Part shown: one piece after another, positions 53,144 through 61,928 of the stretch | Position numbering within the stretch: position 1 is the first letter of the stretch | How the letters are laid out: every line of letters begins with the position of its first letter | Source: Parvularcula sp038749595 | GTDB taxonomy: Bacteria; Pseudomonadota; Alphaproteobacteria; Caulobacterales; Parvularculaceae | Length of the DNA: 64,000 nt | Assembly (NCBI GenBank): GCA_038749595.1 | Contig: JBCDHW010000001.1 | Coordinates: forward strand, 310,001-374,000 | Reading direction: 5' to 3' | The notes under the pieces: generated by a model | The model's database searches: none | Told to the model about the DNA's origin: nothing | Seen by the model: the letters and a program-made list of their open reading frames with translations, nothing else | Program-made: the position numbers and the translations under genes

Positions 53144-54457
53144 ATGGAGCCGGACAGTCTGCCACCTTCGGGAAATGTTGCGTATCTCGGCCCTGAGCTG
53201 ACTGCCAATGCCATCGCATCGATCGAGGCGTCGGGGTGGACCTTCACGCCCATCGATCTGCTGTCCACCGAAGCCACACTTCCCGCTAACGCAACGCTTC
53301 TCGTGCTTGGTATCGGGATGGAGCATCCGCTCAAGGCGCTTGTCCAAGCGGAAGCGGTGAAGCGATCTGTCGCCGTGCGCTCCGACCTTGCGTTCTTTGC
53401 GCACCTTTCCGCGGCTGCTCCGTCATCAGAGCATCGCCACGTCGTGATTTCAGGCGCTGCAGGAAAGACCACCACTGCAGCAATTCTTATGAGTGTCCTG
53501 GCGCAAGGTGGCCGTGAAGCGACGGCCGCGACGGCTGCGGATGGTTATCTGAACGCGCTTGGCCAACGCAGCGAAGTGACCATCCTGACGGCGCAGACCT
53601 CGGCATTGCGGGATGTGACCGGGCTGCCAGCGTCGGCTGGGGTGATCCTCAACATGCATAGCGGCGAAGGCCAAGCCCTCGGCGCACGGACAAAAGAGGC
53701 TGCTGCTGCTCTGCTTTTGAACGCGTCACTCGGCGTTCTCGGCGCTGACGATGCGGGCGGGCAGGGCCTCCTGATGGCGCTCAAGCGCCGGACAGGGAGC
53801 GGCGAAGCCAACGTCATCCCGATTTCTGGTGGCGCGACCTTGTCCGACGGGTGGTTTGCGATCGACCGGACGATCTATGCCGTCCGCAACGGACGGACAC
53901 GGCGCGTTGGCTCCTACGCGGGCAGTGTCGCGCTGATTGGCGACCATTTGGGCCAGGATGCCGCCGCAGCGTCTGCCGTAGCCAGCCACCTTGGCGTATC
54001 AGACGATCACATTTCCGCTGGGCTTGCCGCGTTCCGAGGCGTTGCGGGCCGGTTCGATTGCATCGGCGCTGAGGGCCGGATCGTCTTCGTTGATGATCGG
54101 TATGCGGCGAGCGAGGCCTCGACCACGGCGGCCATTGCCGCCTGTCCCGAAGTGTTCTGGATCGGCGCGCGCCAGGGCCGGCTGTCGAACAAGGTGCGCA
54201 CATCCTTACGCGGAAGTTTTTTCCTCACGTCGCCGGATCTCGGTGGCCCACCGGTAGACGACGTCGTCACGTTTGCCGATGTCACCAGTGCCACCGATGC
54301 TGCGTTAAGGGCCGCGCGCGATCTCGTCCGCCGCGACCCAGGCGCAACGCCTGTGCTGCTTTTCTCGCCCGGTGCCAGAGGCTATGGCCGGCAAGGCGAG
54401 CTGTTCCGGCTCCGTGCACTGAGCTTTATGACCGGGCGCCAGGCTGCCCATGGTTGA
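53144..54457 (+). CDS. murD: Degenerate MurD-like protein in the murD slot
   Basis: 437 residues, the length of MurD, between mraY and ftsW. Recognisable are an N-terminal Rossmann-like part (NVAYLGPELTANAIAS), the P-loop GAAGKTTTA at 104-112, and the C-terminal domain order. Most residues known from E. coli MurD are changed: ELSSFQ becomes TAQTSA (Mg2+ Glu lost), NVTEDHMDR becomes NMHSGEGQA (His183 lost), the carbamylated Lys198 position is Ala, NDSKATN becomes DDRYAAS, GGDGKSAD becomes GARQGRLS, and SPACAS becomes SPGARG. The frame is open and coupled to ftsW (8-base overlap). Likely a pseudoenzyme or altered ligase rather than a working D-Glu ligase. Confidence 0.75.
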   Translation: MEPDSLPPSGNVAYLGPELTANAIASIEASGWTFTPIDLLSTEATLPANATLLVLGIGMEHPLKALVQAEAVKRSVAVRSDLAFFAHLSAAAPSSEHRHVVISGAAGKTTTAAILMSVLAQGGREATAATAADGYLNALGQRSEVTILTAQTSALRDVTGLPASAGVILNMHSGEGQALGARTKEAAAALLLNASLGVLGADDAGGQGLLMALKRRTGSGEANVIPISGGATLSDGWFAIDRTIYAVRNGRTRRVGSYAGSVALIGDHLGQDAAAASAVASHLGVSDDHISAGLAAFRGVAGRFDCIGAEGRIVFVDDRYAASEASTTAAIAACPEVFWIGARQGRLSNKVRTSLRGSFFLTSPDLGGPPVDDVVTFADVTSATDAALRAARDLVRRDPGATPVLLFSPGARGYGRQGELFRLRALSFMTGRQAAHG

Positions 54458-55580
54458 AGCCGTCCTCTCACGCTTAGAAGCTGGCGCGGCACGGGTCGGG
54501 GCGGGGCGCTTAGCGGGCTTTGACATGGCTCTCGTTTACGCTTTCGCGCTTCTCGCCGTTCTAGGCTTTGTGCTGAGTTTCGCGGCAAGCCCGGTGGCGG
54601 CAGCGCGGATCGGTATCGCGTCTCCCTTCCATTTCACCGAGCGGCATCTCTTATTCCTGGGCGTGGGCCTGGTGTTCGCCGCAGGCGTTGCCTGTCTCCC
54701 GGCGGTTTATGCCCGACGGCTCGGGATCCTCGCCGGCGCTGGCGCGCTGGTGCTGACGTTTGCGGCGCTGACCTTCGGTCCTGAGATCAAAGGCGCCCAC
54801 CGCTGGCTGTCGCTCGGAAGCTTCGGTCTTCAGCCTTCGGAGTTTCTCAAGCCGGGGTTCATCTGCATCGCGGCGTGGTTTTTGTCAGCTGACCAACGCA
54901 ACGACGCGTTCCCGGGCAGCCTAGCCAGCCTCATTCTCTATGGTGTGTCCGCAGTGATGCTCCTCTTGCAACCCGACTACGGCCAATGGATCCTCCTGAC
55001 CACCATTTGGATGGTGATGTTCTTCGTCGCCGGGTGGAGCTGGGCTTGGATCGCTGGTCTGGGCAGCGCTGCGGCGGGTGCTCTTGGGCTCGGCTATCTC
55101 ACTCAAAGCCACGTCCGGGCACGGATCGATCGGTTCATCAACCCATCAAGTGGCGACACGTATCAAACGGACAAGGCGGTCGAGGCGATCTCGTCGGGCG
55201 GTATCTTCGGCCATGATCTCCACGAAGCCCCCGCAGTCAAAGCATCGCTTCCTGATGCGCATACGGACTTTGTCTTTGCTGTCGCAGTGGAGGAGTTTGG
55301 CCTGGTGGTTGGCCTTCTGATCATAGGCCTCTTCGCGTTGATCGCTTTGCGCGGTTTTTCTGCGGCGCTCGCCAGCCGCGATCCCTTCCAGCGGTGTGCT
55401 CTGGCGGGCCTCACGGCGTCATTGTGCTTTCAGGCGGCCATCAATATCGGCGTGAACCTCAGCTTGCTGCCCGCGAAGGGGATGACGCTGCCGCTGATCA
55501 GCTACGGCGGATCGTCGTTGATGGCGACCGGGCTCACCGCCGGGTTGCTCCTCGCGTTCACAAGGCGCCAAGGCGTATGA
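54450..55580 (+). CDS. ftsW: FtsW septal peptidoglycan glycosyltransferase
   Basis: 376 residues, SEDS family, about ten helices. KGAHRWLSLG, LQPSEFLKPG, QPDYGQWILL, then SLPDAHTDFVFAVAVEEFG and LPAKGMTLPLISYGGSSL are the conserved blocks. Polymerises lipid II at the septum with FtsI. ATG 54450 overlaps the murD-like gene by eight bases, and its stop overlaps the murG start (ATGA). Confidence 0.95.
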   Translation: MVEAVLSRLEAGAARVGAGRLAGFDMALVYAFALLAVLGFVLSFAASPVAAARIGIASPFHFTERHLLFLGVGLVFAAGVACLPAVYARRLGILAGAGALVLTFAALTFGPEIKGAHRWLSLGSFGLQPSEFLKPGFICIAAWFLSADQRNDAFPGSLASLILYGVSAVMLLLQPDYGQWILLTTIWMVMFFVAGWSWAWIAGLGSAAAGALGLGYLTQSHVRARIDRFINPSSGDTYQTDKAVEAISSGGIFGHDLHEAPAVKASLPDAHTDFVFAVAVEEFGLVVGLLIIGLFALIALRGFSAALASRDPFQRCALAGLTASLCFQAAINIGVNLSLLPAKGMTLPLISYGGSSLMATGLTAGLLLAFTRRQGV

Positions 55581-56656
55581 GGCTAGCGCTCGCAGCGGGG
55601 GGCACGGGGGGCCATATGTTCCCGGCCCAAGCCTTGGCCGAAGAAGCCAAAGCGCGGGGCTGGGACGTGCTGTTGGTGACCGACGCCCGCGGGATGCGGT
55701 ATACGGATCAGTTCCCGGCCGACGACGTCGCGCAGCTCAAGGCGGCAAGTCCCAGCACCGGCGGGATGCTCTCGAAAGCCGCGGCTGCGTTCCAATTGCT
55801 CGGGAGCATCAACAAGGCGTCGGGGATCTTGAAAGAGTTCGCCCCAGACGCCGTGATCGGGTTCGGCGGCTATCCGTCTGCACCTGCGATGATGGCCGCC
55901 GGGCGAAGAAAAATTCCGTGTGGGATCCATGAGCAGAACGCCATTGTTGGCCGCGCGAACCGCCTTGCGGCGCGGCACGCGACTTTTCTGGCCCACGGTT
56001 TCCCCGTCTTGAAACGGCAGCCGCGCCAGATCGATATCCGCGAAGTCGGTAACCCCGTCAGGCGGGCCGTGATCGAGGCCGCGGCGCATCCGTTTGAAGA
56101 GCCCGGCGACGGACCCATCCGCATCCTGATTTTCGGCGGGAGCCAGGGCGCCTCCTTGTTCGCGAAAGTCTTCACCCCCGCGATCGCAGCCCTTCCCGAA
56201 GCGTTGCGCCAAAAACTCCACGTCACCCACCAAGTGGTCAAAGCTGATCAAGAGGCAACAGAAGCTCTCTACACGGAGGCCGGTGTCCAAGCAGAGCTGG
56301 CGCCGTTCTTTAGCGATCTCCCCGCGCGGATTGCCCAGAGCCATCTGGTGGTCGCGCGGTCGGGCGCATCGTCTGTCAGTGAGCTGAGCATCATTGGCCG
56401 CCCGTCGATCCTCGTGCCGCTCAAAATTGCGATGGATGACCACCAACGCATCAACGCTGAGGTCCTGACGGAGGTCTCTGCCGCGGCACTGATCTTAGAG
56501 GACGACCTCACCGTTGACGCGGCGGGGGCGACCCTGACGTCTTTGTTATCTGCGCCCCAGCGTTTGACCCAGATGGCAGACAAGGCAAAAGGCCGAATGG
56601 CGTCAGGCGCCGCGCAGGTCCTGGCCGACATGACTGCTGAGCTGGTCCGCCGCTAA
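55577..56656 (+). CDS. murG: UDP-GlcNAc:lipid I N-acetylglucosaminyltransferase
   Basis: 359 residues. ATG 55577 overlaps ftsW. AAGGTGGHMFPA N-terminal glycine loop, GFGGYPSAPAM, IHEQNAIVGRANR, FGGSQGASLF and RSGASSVSELSIIGRPSILVP (cited as SGASSVSEL) are conserved. The sugar-nucleotide site reads KIAMDDHQRINAEVL. Converts lipid I to lipid II. Secure. Confidence 0.95.
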   Translation: MRLALAAGGTGGHMFPAQALAEEAKARGWDVLLVTDARGMRYTDQFPADDVAQLKAASPSTGGMLSKAAAAFQLLGSINKASGILKEFAPDAVIGFGGYPSAPAMMAAGRRKIPCGIHEQNAIVGRANRLAARHATFLAHGFPVLKRQPRQIDIREVGNPVRRAVIEAAAHPFEEPGDGPIRILIFGGSQGASLFAKVFTPAIAALPEALRQKLHVTHQVVKADQEATEALYTEAGVQAELAPFFSDLPARIAQSHLVVARSGASSVSELSIIGRPSILVPLKIAMDDHQRINAEVLTEVSAAALILEDDLTVDAAGATLTSLLSAPQRLTQMADKAKGRMASGAAQVLADMTAELVRR

Positions 56657-56695
56657 GGCGCCCAGTGCTCTGAAAACGCTGAGGAAAGTTTCGCT

Positions 56696-58120
56696 GTGAC
56701 TGCTGAGCTGCCGTCGATCCGCCTACCGTTTCCCGTTGGCCGGGTGCACTTCGTTGGGATCGGCGGGATCGGGATGTCGGGAATCGCCCGGGTGATGAAG
56801 ACCCTCGGCTATGACGTCGCCGGGTCGGATCTCGCCGAAAGCGAGATTGTGGAAAACCTCCGCGCGGACGGCATCCCGGTGGCGATCGGACATGATCCTG
56901 CTGCGGTTGACGGGGCGGCCGCCGTGGTCATTTCAACCGCGATCCGGCCTTCGAACCCAGAAGTGGCTGCGGCGCGCGCGGCCCATATCCCCGTGGTCCG
57001 CCGCTCGGACATGTTGGCTGAGCTGATGCGCCTCAAGTGGAATGTCTGCGTCGCGGGCACCCACGGCAAGACCACGACCACGTCGATGATTGCCGCGCTT
57101 CTCGATGCGGGTCACTTCGACCCGACGGTGATCAACGGCGGGGTGATCAACGCCTACGGATCAAATGCCAAGCCTGGTGAGGGCGACTGGATGGTGGTCG
57201 AAGCCGATGAAAGCGATGGCACGTTCGTCCGCCTACCGACCACGGTCAGTGTCATCACCAACATCGACCCCGAGCACCTTGACCATTGGGGCAACTTCGA
57301 GACACTCCGCGATGCGTTTGATCAGTTTATCGAGAACACCCCGTTCTATGGCTTTGGCGTTGTGTGCCTTGACCATCCCGAGGTGCAAGCGCTGGTCGGG
57401 CGGATCACCGACCGCAGGCTGATCACCTACGGAATCAATCCGCAGGCGGATGTTCGAGCTGAGAACATTCGGCAAGAGGGCGGCCGCCAGGTCTTCGACA
57501 TCCACTTCCGCGAGCGCGCAGCGAGCCGCCACCGGCTCGAAGGCGTGCATTTGCCGATGCCAGGGCAGCACAATTTGCAAAACGCGATGGCCGCAGCGAT
57601 TGTCGCCCGCGAGCTCGGCGTCCCCGACGCGCAAGTGCTTGAAGGTTTTGCCAAGTTCGGCGGCGTCAAGCGGCGCTTCACCGAGGTGGGCGTTCGGAAG
57701 GGGGTGCGGATCATCGACGATTATGGCCACCACCCGGTGGAGATCGCGGCAACGCTCGGCGCCGCCCGGGCGGCAACAGAAAAGCGCGTCATTGCCGTCA
57801 TCCAGCCCCACCGCTACACGAGGCTCCACCACCTTTTCGAAAGCTTCTGTTCGTGTGCGAATGACGCCGATACGGTCTTCATCGCGCCGGTCTACGCCGC
57901 AGGCGAAGTGCCCATCGAAGGCGCAACGTCCGAGACGCTGGCCCAGGGCATGATCCGCAACGGCCACCGCGATGTGCGTGTCCTTCGTCATTTGGACGAC
58001 TTGCCCGCAGCGGTCGCCGCGGAGGCTGCCGATGGCGATATCGTCCTGTGTCTCGGCGCTGGAGATATCACCCGCCATGCCCAAGGCCTGCCGGACGCAT
58101 TAGAAGCGCCTACGCGATGA
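56696..58120 (+). CDS. murC: UDP-N-acetylmuramate--L-alanine ligase
   Basis: 474 residues. GTG start at 56696 with GAGGAAAG upstream. HFVGIGGIGMSGIA, ATP motif AGTHGKTTTTSM, VEADESDGTF, TNIDPEHLDHWG, FGGVKRRF and DDYGHHPVEI are all canonical, and IQPHRYTRLHHL follows. Adds L-Ala to UDP-MurNAc. A 39-nt gap separates it from murG, the largest in the mur series. Its stop overlaps murB. Confidence 0.97.
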   Translation: MTAELPSIRLPFPVGRVHFVGIGGIGMSGIARVMKTLGYDVAGSDLAESEIVENLRADGIPVAIGHDPAAVDGAAAVVISTAIRPSNPEVAAARAAHIPVVRRSDMLAELMRLKWNVCVAGTHGKTTTTSMIAALLDAGHFDPTVINGGVINAYGSNAKPGEGDWMVVEADESDGTFVRLPTTVSVITNIDPEHLDHWGNFETLRDAFDQFIENTPFYGFGVVCLDHPEVQALVGRITDRRLITYGINPQADVRAENIRQEGGRQVFDIHFRERAASRHRLEGVHLPMPGQHNLQNAMAAAIVARELGVPDAQVLEGFAKFGGVKRRFTEVGVRKGVRIIDDYGHHPVEIAATLGAARAATEKRVIAVIQPHRYTRLHHLFESFCSCANDADTVFIAPVYAAGEVPIEGATSETLAQGMIRNGHRDVRVLRHLDDLPAAVAAEAADGDIVLCLGAGDITRHAQGLPDALEAPTR

Positions 58121-58995
58121 CTCGGATCCTCGAAAATACGCCGCTAGCTCCGTACACGTGGCTTCGCGTTGGCGGTCCAGCGGATCGGCTGGTCCTTCCG
58201 AATGAAGAGCAGGCTTTGGCTGATCTCTTGAAGGAGCTTCCCGCCGATGCGCCGCTAACGGTCGTCGGTGTTGGCTCCAACCTCTTGGTCCGGGACGGCG
58301 GGATCGAAGGCACGGTGATCCGCTTGGGCCCTGGCTTTGCCAAAGTGTCCGTTGACGGTGCCAAGGTGACCGTTGGCGCAGCGGCGCTCGACGCCAAAGT
58401 GGCAAGGGAAGCCGCGAAGGCAGGTGTCAAAGGCCTCGGCTTCATGGCGGGCATCCCCGGCACCATTGGCGGCGCGATGCGGATGAACGCCGGTGCTTAC
58501 GGGGGCGAGACCAAGGATCATTTCGTCCGTGCCCGGGCGATCGACCGGAGTGGCCGTATCGTCACCCTGAAGGCGGATGATTTCGGCTTCGCGTACCGCC
58601 GCGCCGATGTGCCACCTGACCTCGTCCTCATCGAGGCGACCTTCGAAGGGGAGGCGGGCGACACCGAGACCCTCCTCGCGGAGATCGACGCGATCAAGGC
58701 CAAGCGCGAAGCGACTCAACCGATCCGCGAGAAAACCGGCGGCTCCACATTCAAAAATCCCGATCCAGCGCTCTCGGGAGGCCGCTCGGCGTGGCAGTCG
58801 GTGGACGCCGTGGGCGGCCGCGGCCGGGTCGTGGGTGATGCGCAAATGTCGGAAATGCACGCCAATTTCATGATCAACCGCGGAAACGCCACGGCTGCTG
58901 ATCTTGAAAACCTCGGTGAAAGCATTCGCGCCGATGTTCGGGCGCAGCTCGGTTACGAACTCGAGTGGGAGATCAAACGCCTCGGGAGGCACTGA
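58117..58995 (+). CDS. murB: UDP-N-acetylenolpyruvoylglucosamine reductase
   Basis: 292 residues. ATG 58117 overlaps the murC stop (ATGA). FAD-linked reductase that makes UDP-MurNAc. LAPYTWLRVGGPAD, VVGVGSNLLVRDGG, GIPGTIGGAMRMNAG and KTGGSTFKNP (catalytic Ser) are typical of the family, and SEMHANFMINRGNATAADL near the C-terminus agrees. Its stop overlaps the ddl start by one base. Confidence 0.96.
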   Translation: MTRILENTPLAPYTWLRVGGPADRLVLPNEEQALADLLKELPADAPLTVVGVGSNLLVRDGGIEGTVIRLGPGFAKVSVDGAKVTVGAAALDAKVAREAAKAGVKGLGFMAGIPGTIGGAMRMNAGAYGGETKDHFVRARAIDRSGRIVTLKADDFGFAYRRADVPPDLVLIEATFEGEAGDTETLLAEIDAIKAKREATQPIREKTGGSTFKNPDPALSGGRSAWQSVDAVGGRGRVVGDAQMSEMHANFMINRGNATAADLENLGESIRADVRAQLGYELEWEIKRLGRH

Positions 58996-59927
58996 TGACG
59001 ACGCCGAAGAAAGTCTTGGTGCTGATGGGCGGTTTCTCATCGGAGAAAGGCGTCAGTCTGGTCTCAGGCGAGACTGCGGCCAAGGCGTTGTCGGCGGTCA
59101 ACAGCTACGAGGTGGAAACCGTCGATGTGACCCGCGAGGTCGACCAGCAGATCCGCGCAAGCTTTGGCGGGCAGGGGCCTGACGTGGTCTTCAATGCGCT
59201 CCACGGCCCCTTTGGTGAAGACGGCGCCGTGCAAGGCCTTCTTGAGATGATGGGTATTCCGTACACCCACTCCGGCGTCCTTTCGTCCGCTCTCTGCATG
59301 GACAAGGCCCGAGCAAAGGACGTGATGGCCGCGGAGGGGCTGAACGTCCCCCTCGGCCGGCTCATCACCAAGGACGACTTGAGGGGCGCCCATCCTCTGC
59401 CGACTCCTTACGTCCTCAAACCCATCGCTGAGGGTTCAACCTTCGGTGTGGTGATCGTCCGTGACGAGACGGATCCCGCGCCCGCCCCTGAGCTTCTCGA
59501 TCAACCGGTCTATAGCGGCCAAGCGATCGTCGAGGCCTACATCCCAGGCCGAGAGCTCACCGTGGCCGTTAAAGGCGATGAGCCCCTGGCCGTGACCGAG
59601 ATCCAGGCCGCGTTCTACGACTACGAGGCCAAATACTCCGCCAACGCAGCCCCCCACGTTGTTCCGGCAGAGATCCCCGCGGAGATCACCGAAGCCGCGC
59701 TCGACATGGCGCGAACAGCCGTGCGCGCGCTGGGTTGCCGGGGCCTCAGCCGTGTGGATTACCGCTGGAACGAAGAGGACAGCCTTAACGGTCTCTTTAT
59801 CCTGGAGGTGAATACCCAACCAGGAATGACACCAACCTCTCTGTCCGCTGAACAGGCCGCCTACCGCGGGATCAGCTTTGGAGAGCTGGTCCAGTGGATG
59901 GTCGAAGACGCGTCGTGCCGAAGGTAG
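58995..59927 (+). CDS. ddl: D-alanine--D-alanine ligase
   Basis: 310 residues, ATP-grasp. LMGGFSSEKGVSLVSG start, NALHGPFGEDGAVQGLLE, TPYVLKPIAEGSTFGV, EAYIPGRELTVAV, then DYRWNEED and FILEVNTQPGMTPTSL. Supplies D-Ala-D-Ala to MurF. Overlaps the 5' end of ftsQ by 13 or 34 bases depending on the ftsQ start. Confidence 0.96.
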   Translation: MTTPKKVLVLMGGFSSEKGVSLVSGETAAKALSAVNSYEVETVDVTREVDQQIRASFGGQGPDVVFNALHGPFGEDGAVQGLLEMMGIPYTHSGVLSSALCMDKARAKDVMAAEGLNVPLGRLITKDDLRGAHPLPTPYVLKPIAEGSTFGVVIVRDETDPAPAPELLDQPVYSGQAIVEAYIPGRELTVAVKGDEPLAVTEIQAAFYDYEAKYSANAAPHVVPAEIPAEITEAALDMARTAVRALGCRGLSRVDYRWNEEDSLNGLFILEVNTQPGMTPTSLSAEQAAYRGISFGELVQWMVEDASCRR

Positions 59928-60841
59928 CCAAAAAACCAGCGCGTAAGCCTGCTGCAAAGAAAACACCGGCCCGGAGGCCCGCTCGTCGTCCCGCCCGCAA
60001 AAGCACGCGGAAGATCACGCGGCGCCAAGCTGGCTCGATGGAGAAGCTCGGCCAACGGCTTGACGAGACAGGGAGCCTTCTGGCCACGGGCGCTTTTCAG
60101 TTGACCGTGCTCGGCCTAATTTCCGGCGGGCTCGTCTTGTTCATGATGAGCGTCTTCTCCGGCGCTATTGCGACGTTCCCAGAGCGTTTGGCCGCTTTGC
60201 CCGAAACCGCCGCACGCAGCGTTGGGCTGAATGTCATGACCGTGACCGTCAAGGGCGGCGATGCGTTGACCGATCGCCAGATCATGAACGCGCTCCGCGA
60301 CGAGCGGCGCGGCAGCATTATTGGACGGCCTATCCTCTTGACCGATGCCGAGGCGCTCCGTGAGCGGATTATGGCGCTCGGACCCGTTCGTGATGCGTCT
60401 GTGCAAAAGCTTCTGCCTGATACGATCCATATTTCCGTGACCACCAGGGCAGGGAAGGCGCTTTATCAGAACGCTGAAGGCGCGTTCTTTGTCATCGATG
60501 CCAGCGGTGTAATCATCTCAGAAGTGAGCGCGACGGAGTATACGGAGCTTCCGGTCGTCTCTGGGACCAGCGATCCCGTCAAAGTGATCCCTTTTCTCGA
60601 AGACCTTCGATCGTTCCCCGTCCTCTACGCACGGACGGCCGGTATCGAGATGATCAGTGATCGGCGCGTTGACCTGCGGTTCCGGAACGGGTTTCTGGTG
60701 ATGCTGCCCGAAACCGAAGTCGACCGCGCGCTTCAACGGCTCCAGTCGCTTGATGCGGGAACTGGGAGCCTTTCCAGCAACCTCAACTATCTTGACTTGC
60801 GCAATCCTGACTGGGCTTACTTTCAGCCTAAGGAGAAGTGA
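59915..60841 (+). CDS. ftsQ: Cell division protein FtsQ with histone-H1-like basic tail
   Basis: 308 residues from GTG 59915 (MPKVAKKPARKP); a GTG at 59894 would add seven residues. The N-terminal ~45 residues are a Lys/Arg/Ala/Pro repeat (KKPARKPAAKKTPARRPARR). One membrane helix follows (LTVLGLISGGLVLFMMSVF). The periplasmic part has the POTRA domain (VMTVTVKGGDALTDRQIMNAL, GPVRDASVQKLLPDTIHISV) and the FtsQ beta domain. Scaffold linking FtsA/FtsN-side and FtsLB in the divisome. Overlaps ddl. Confidence 0.88.
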   Translation: MPKVAKKPARKPAAKKTPARRPARRPARKSTRKITRRQAGSMEKLGQRLDETGSLLATGAFQLTVLGLISGGLVLFMMSVFSGAIATFPERLAALPETAARSVGLNVMTVTVKGGDALTDRQIMNALRDERRGSIIGRPILLTDAEALRERIMALGPVRDASVQKLLPDTIHISVTTRAGKALYQNAEGAFFVIDASGVIISEVSATEYTELPVVSGTSDPVKVIPFLEDLRSFPVLYARTAGIEMISDRRVDLRFRNGFLVMLPETEVDRALQRLQSLDAGTGSLSSNLNYLDLRNPDWAYFQPKEK

Positions 60842-60850
60842 TCGCCGCCA

Positions 60851-61897
60851 GTGACCAGCACGCTGTTCCTCTCAGGCTACATGACCGCCTTTGTCGAAGA
60901 GGGCGAGGAACCTCGGCGCACGGCCGGTCTGTTCACCCGCAAGGGCAAGCTGCGCGCGGACGCTTCGGAGATCTTGGAGCGGCTTGAAGCCCACGGCGAA
61001 GCGGTCGCCAGTCTCCCTTTTGACGCGGTCACCACGCAAGTCTTCCGCGTCAGCGCGCCGATCGGGCGGCAGGTCAGTCATACCGATATCGCCGACGCGC
61101 TGGAGGCTGCGAGCGCGCGCGCTGGTGGCGATGATCTAGCGCTGATCGCTGCTGAGCCCACGCGGGTTCTGCTTGACGGTCAGGAGCAACAGGGCACGGC
61201 GGTGGGCGAGGCTGCCCAAACCCTCGACGTCGATGTCACAACGTTCGTCAGTTCTCTGGCATTCCTCGCCAAGCTTGAGAAAGTCTGCGCTGACGGCGGG
61301 ATTACGCTCTCGGGTGTGATGGCGCCTGAGGAAGCCTTCACCGCGAGCCTGAGCGATCACGCCTCGCCGCGATCGGTGATCGTCTGTGACCGTTGGCATA
61401 CCAAGGTGATGCGGCTTGTCGGCGAGCATGTGCATATCTCCGCGTCCGTCCCTTTCGGTCCCGGCCACTTGGCCGACGATCTGGCGGTTACCTTCTCGCT
61501 CGATCCCAAGCGGGCTGAGGAGACAGCCCGGCGGCTCGTTCTCGGCCATGGCCAAGGCGACGAGGCGGCCATGGCGCCGGTGGTGATGGCCCGCCTTGAA
61601 GAATGGGCCGGTGCGATTGCTGAAGCCGCAAAAGCAGCGTCGGTGCCGCTTGAGGACGCTTGCCTCATCGGTATGGCTGCGACGCCGCTCGTTTCGGGAG
61701 CCCTCGCCAACCATGCCATTGGTGCTCAGAACGCAGACGGATTTCTCCGGCGCGCTGATCCGGCCATCGGGGCGATGGTTGACGGCGCCTGCAAGCGATC
61801 GAGCGGCGCCCTATCGCGCAGCGCTGCGACGGCGTTACAGCTTGAAGCGCCCCACAAAATCAAAGGTCCCATCGACTGGCTGCGCCGAAATTTCTAG
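60851..61897 (+). CDS. ftsA: FtsA-like protein without actin-fold nucleotide motifs
   Basis: 348 residues from GTG 60851, nine nt after ftsQ; FtsA of related bacteria is usually longer. The C-terminus KIKGPIDWLRRNF matches the amphipathic membrane-targeting helix of FtsA, and the middle (AEPTRVLLDGQE, then LDVDVTTFVSSLAFLAKLEK and ITLSGVMAPEEAF) parallels the FtsA 1C/2A layout. The phosphate-1 loop (DxG) reads LFLSGYMTAF, the phosphate-2 region reads IVCDRWHTKVM instead of DMGGGST, and the adenosine motif reads CLIGMAATPLVSG. Assigned by position, length and tail; likely does not bind ATP in the usual way. Confidence 0.7.
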   Translation: MTSTLFLSGYMTAFVEEGEEPRRTAGLFTRKGKLRADASEILERLEAHGEAVASLPFDAVTTQVFRVSAPIGRQVSHTDIADALEAASARAGGDDLALIAAEPTRVLLDGQEQQGTAVGEAAQTLDVDVTTFVSSLAFLAKLEKVCADGGITLSGVMAPEEAFTASLSDHASPRSVIVCDRWHTKVMRLVGEHVHISASVPFGPGHLADDLAVTFSLDPKRAEETARRLVLGHGQGDEAAMAPVVMARLEEWAGAIAEAAKAASVPLEDACLIGMAATPLVSGALANHAIGAQNADGFLRRADPAIGAMVDGACKRSSGALSRSAATALQLEAPHKIKGPIDWLRRNF

Positions 61898-61928
61898 CCG
61901 AACCGCGTCAGCCGGTTTACGATGCCGC

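Noticed and set aside
53144..54457. MurD-like gene considered a frameshifted pseudogene
   Set aside because: One continuous frame of normal length, GC and codon pattern like its neighbours, and overlap with ftsW; changes are substitutions, not frame shifts.
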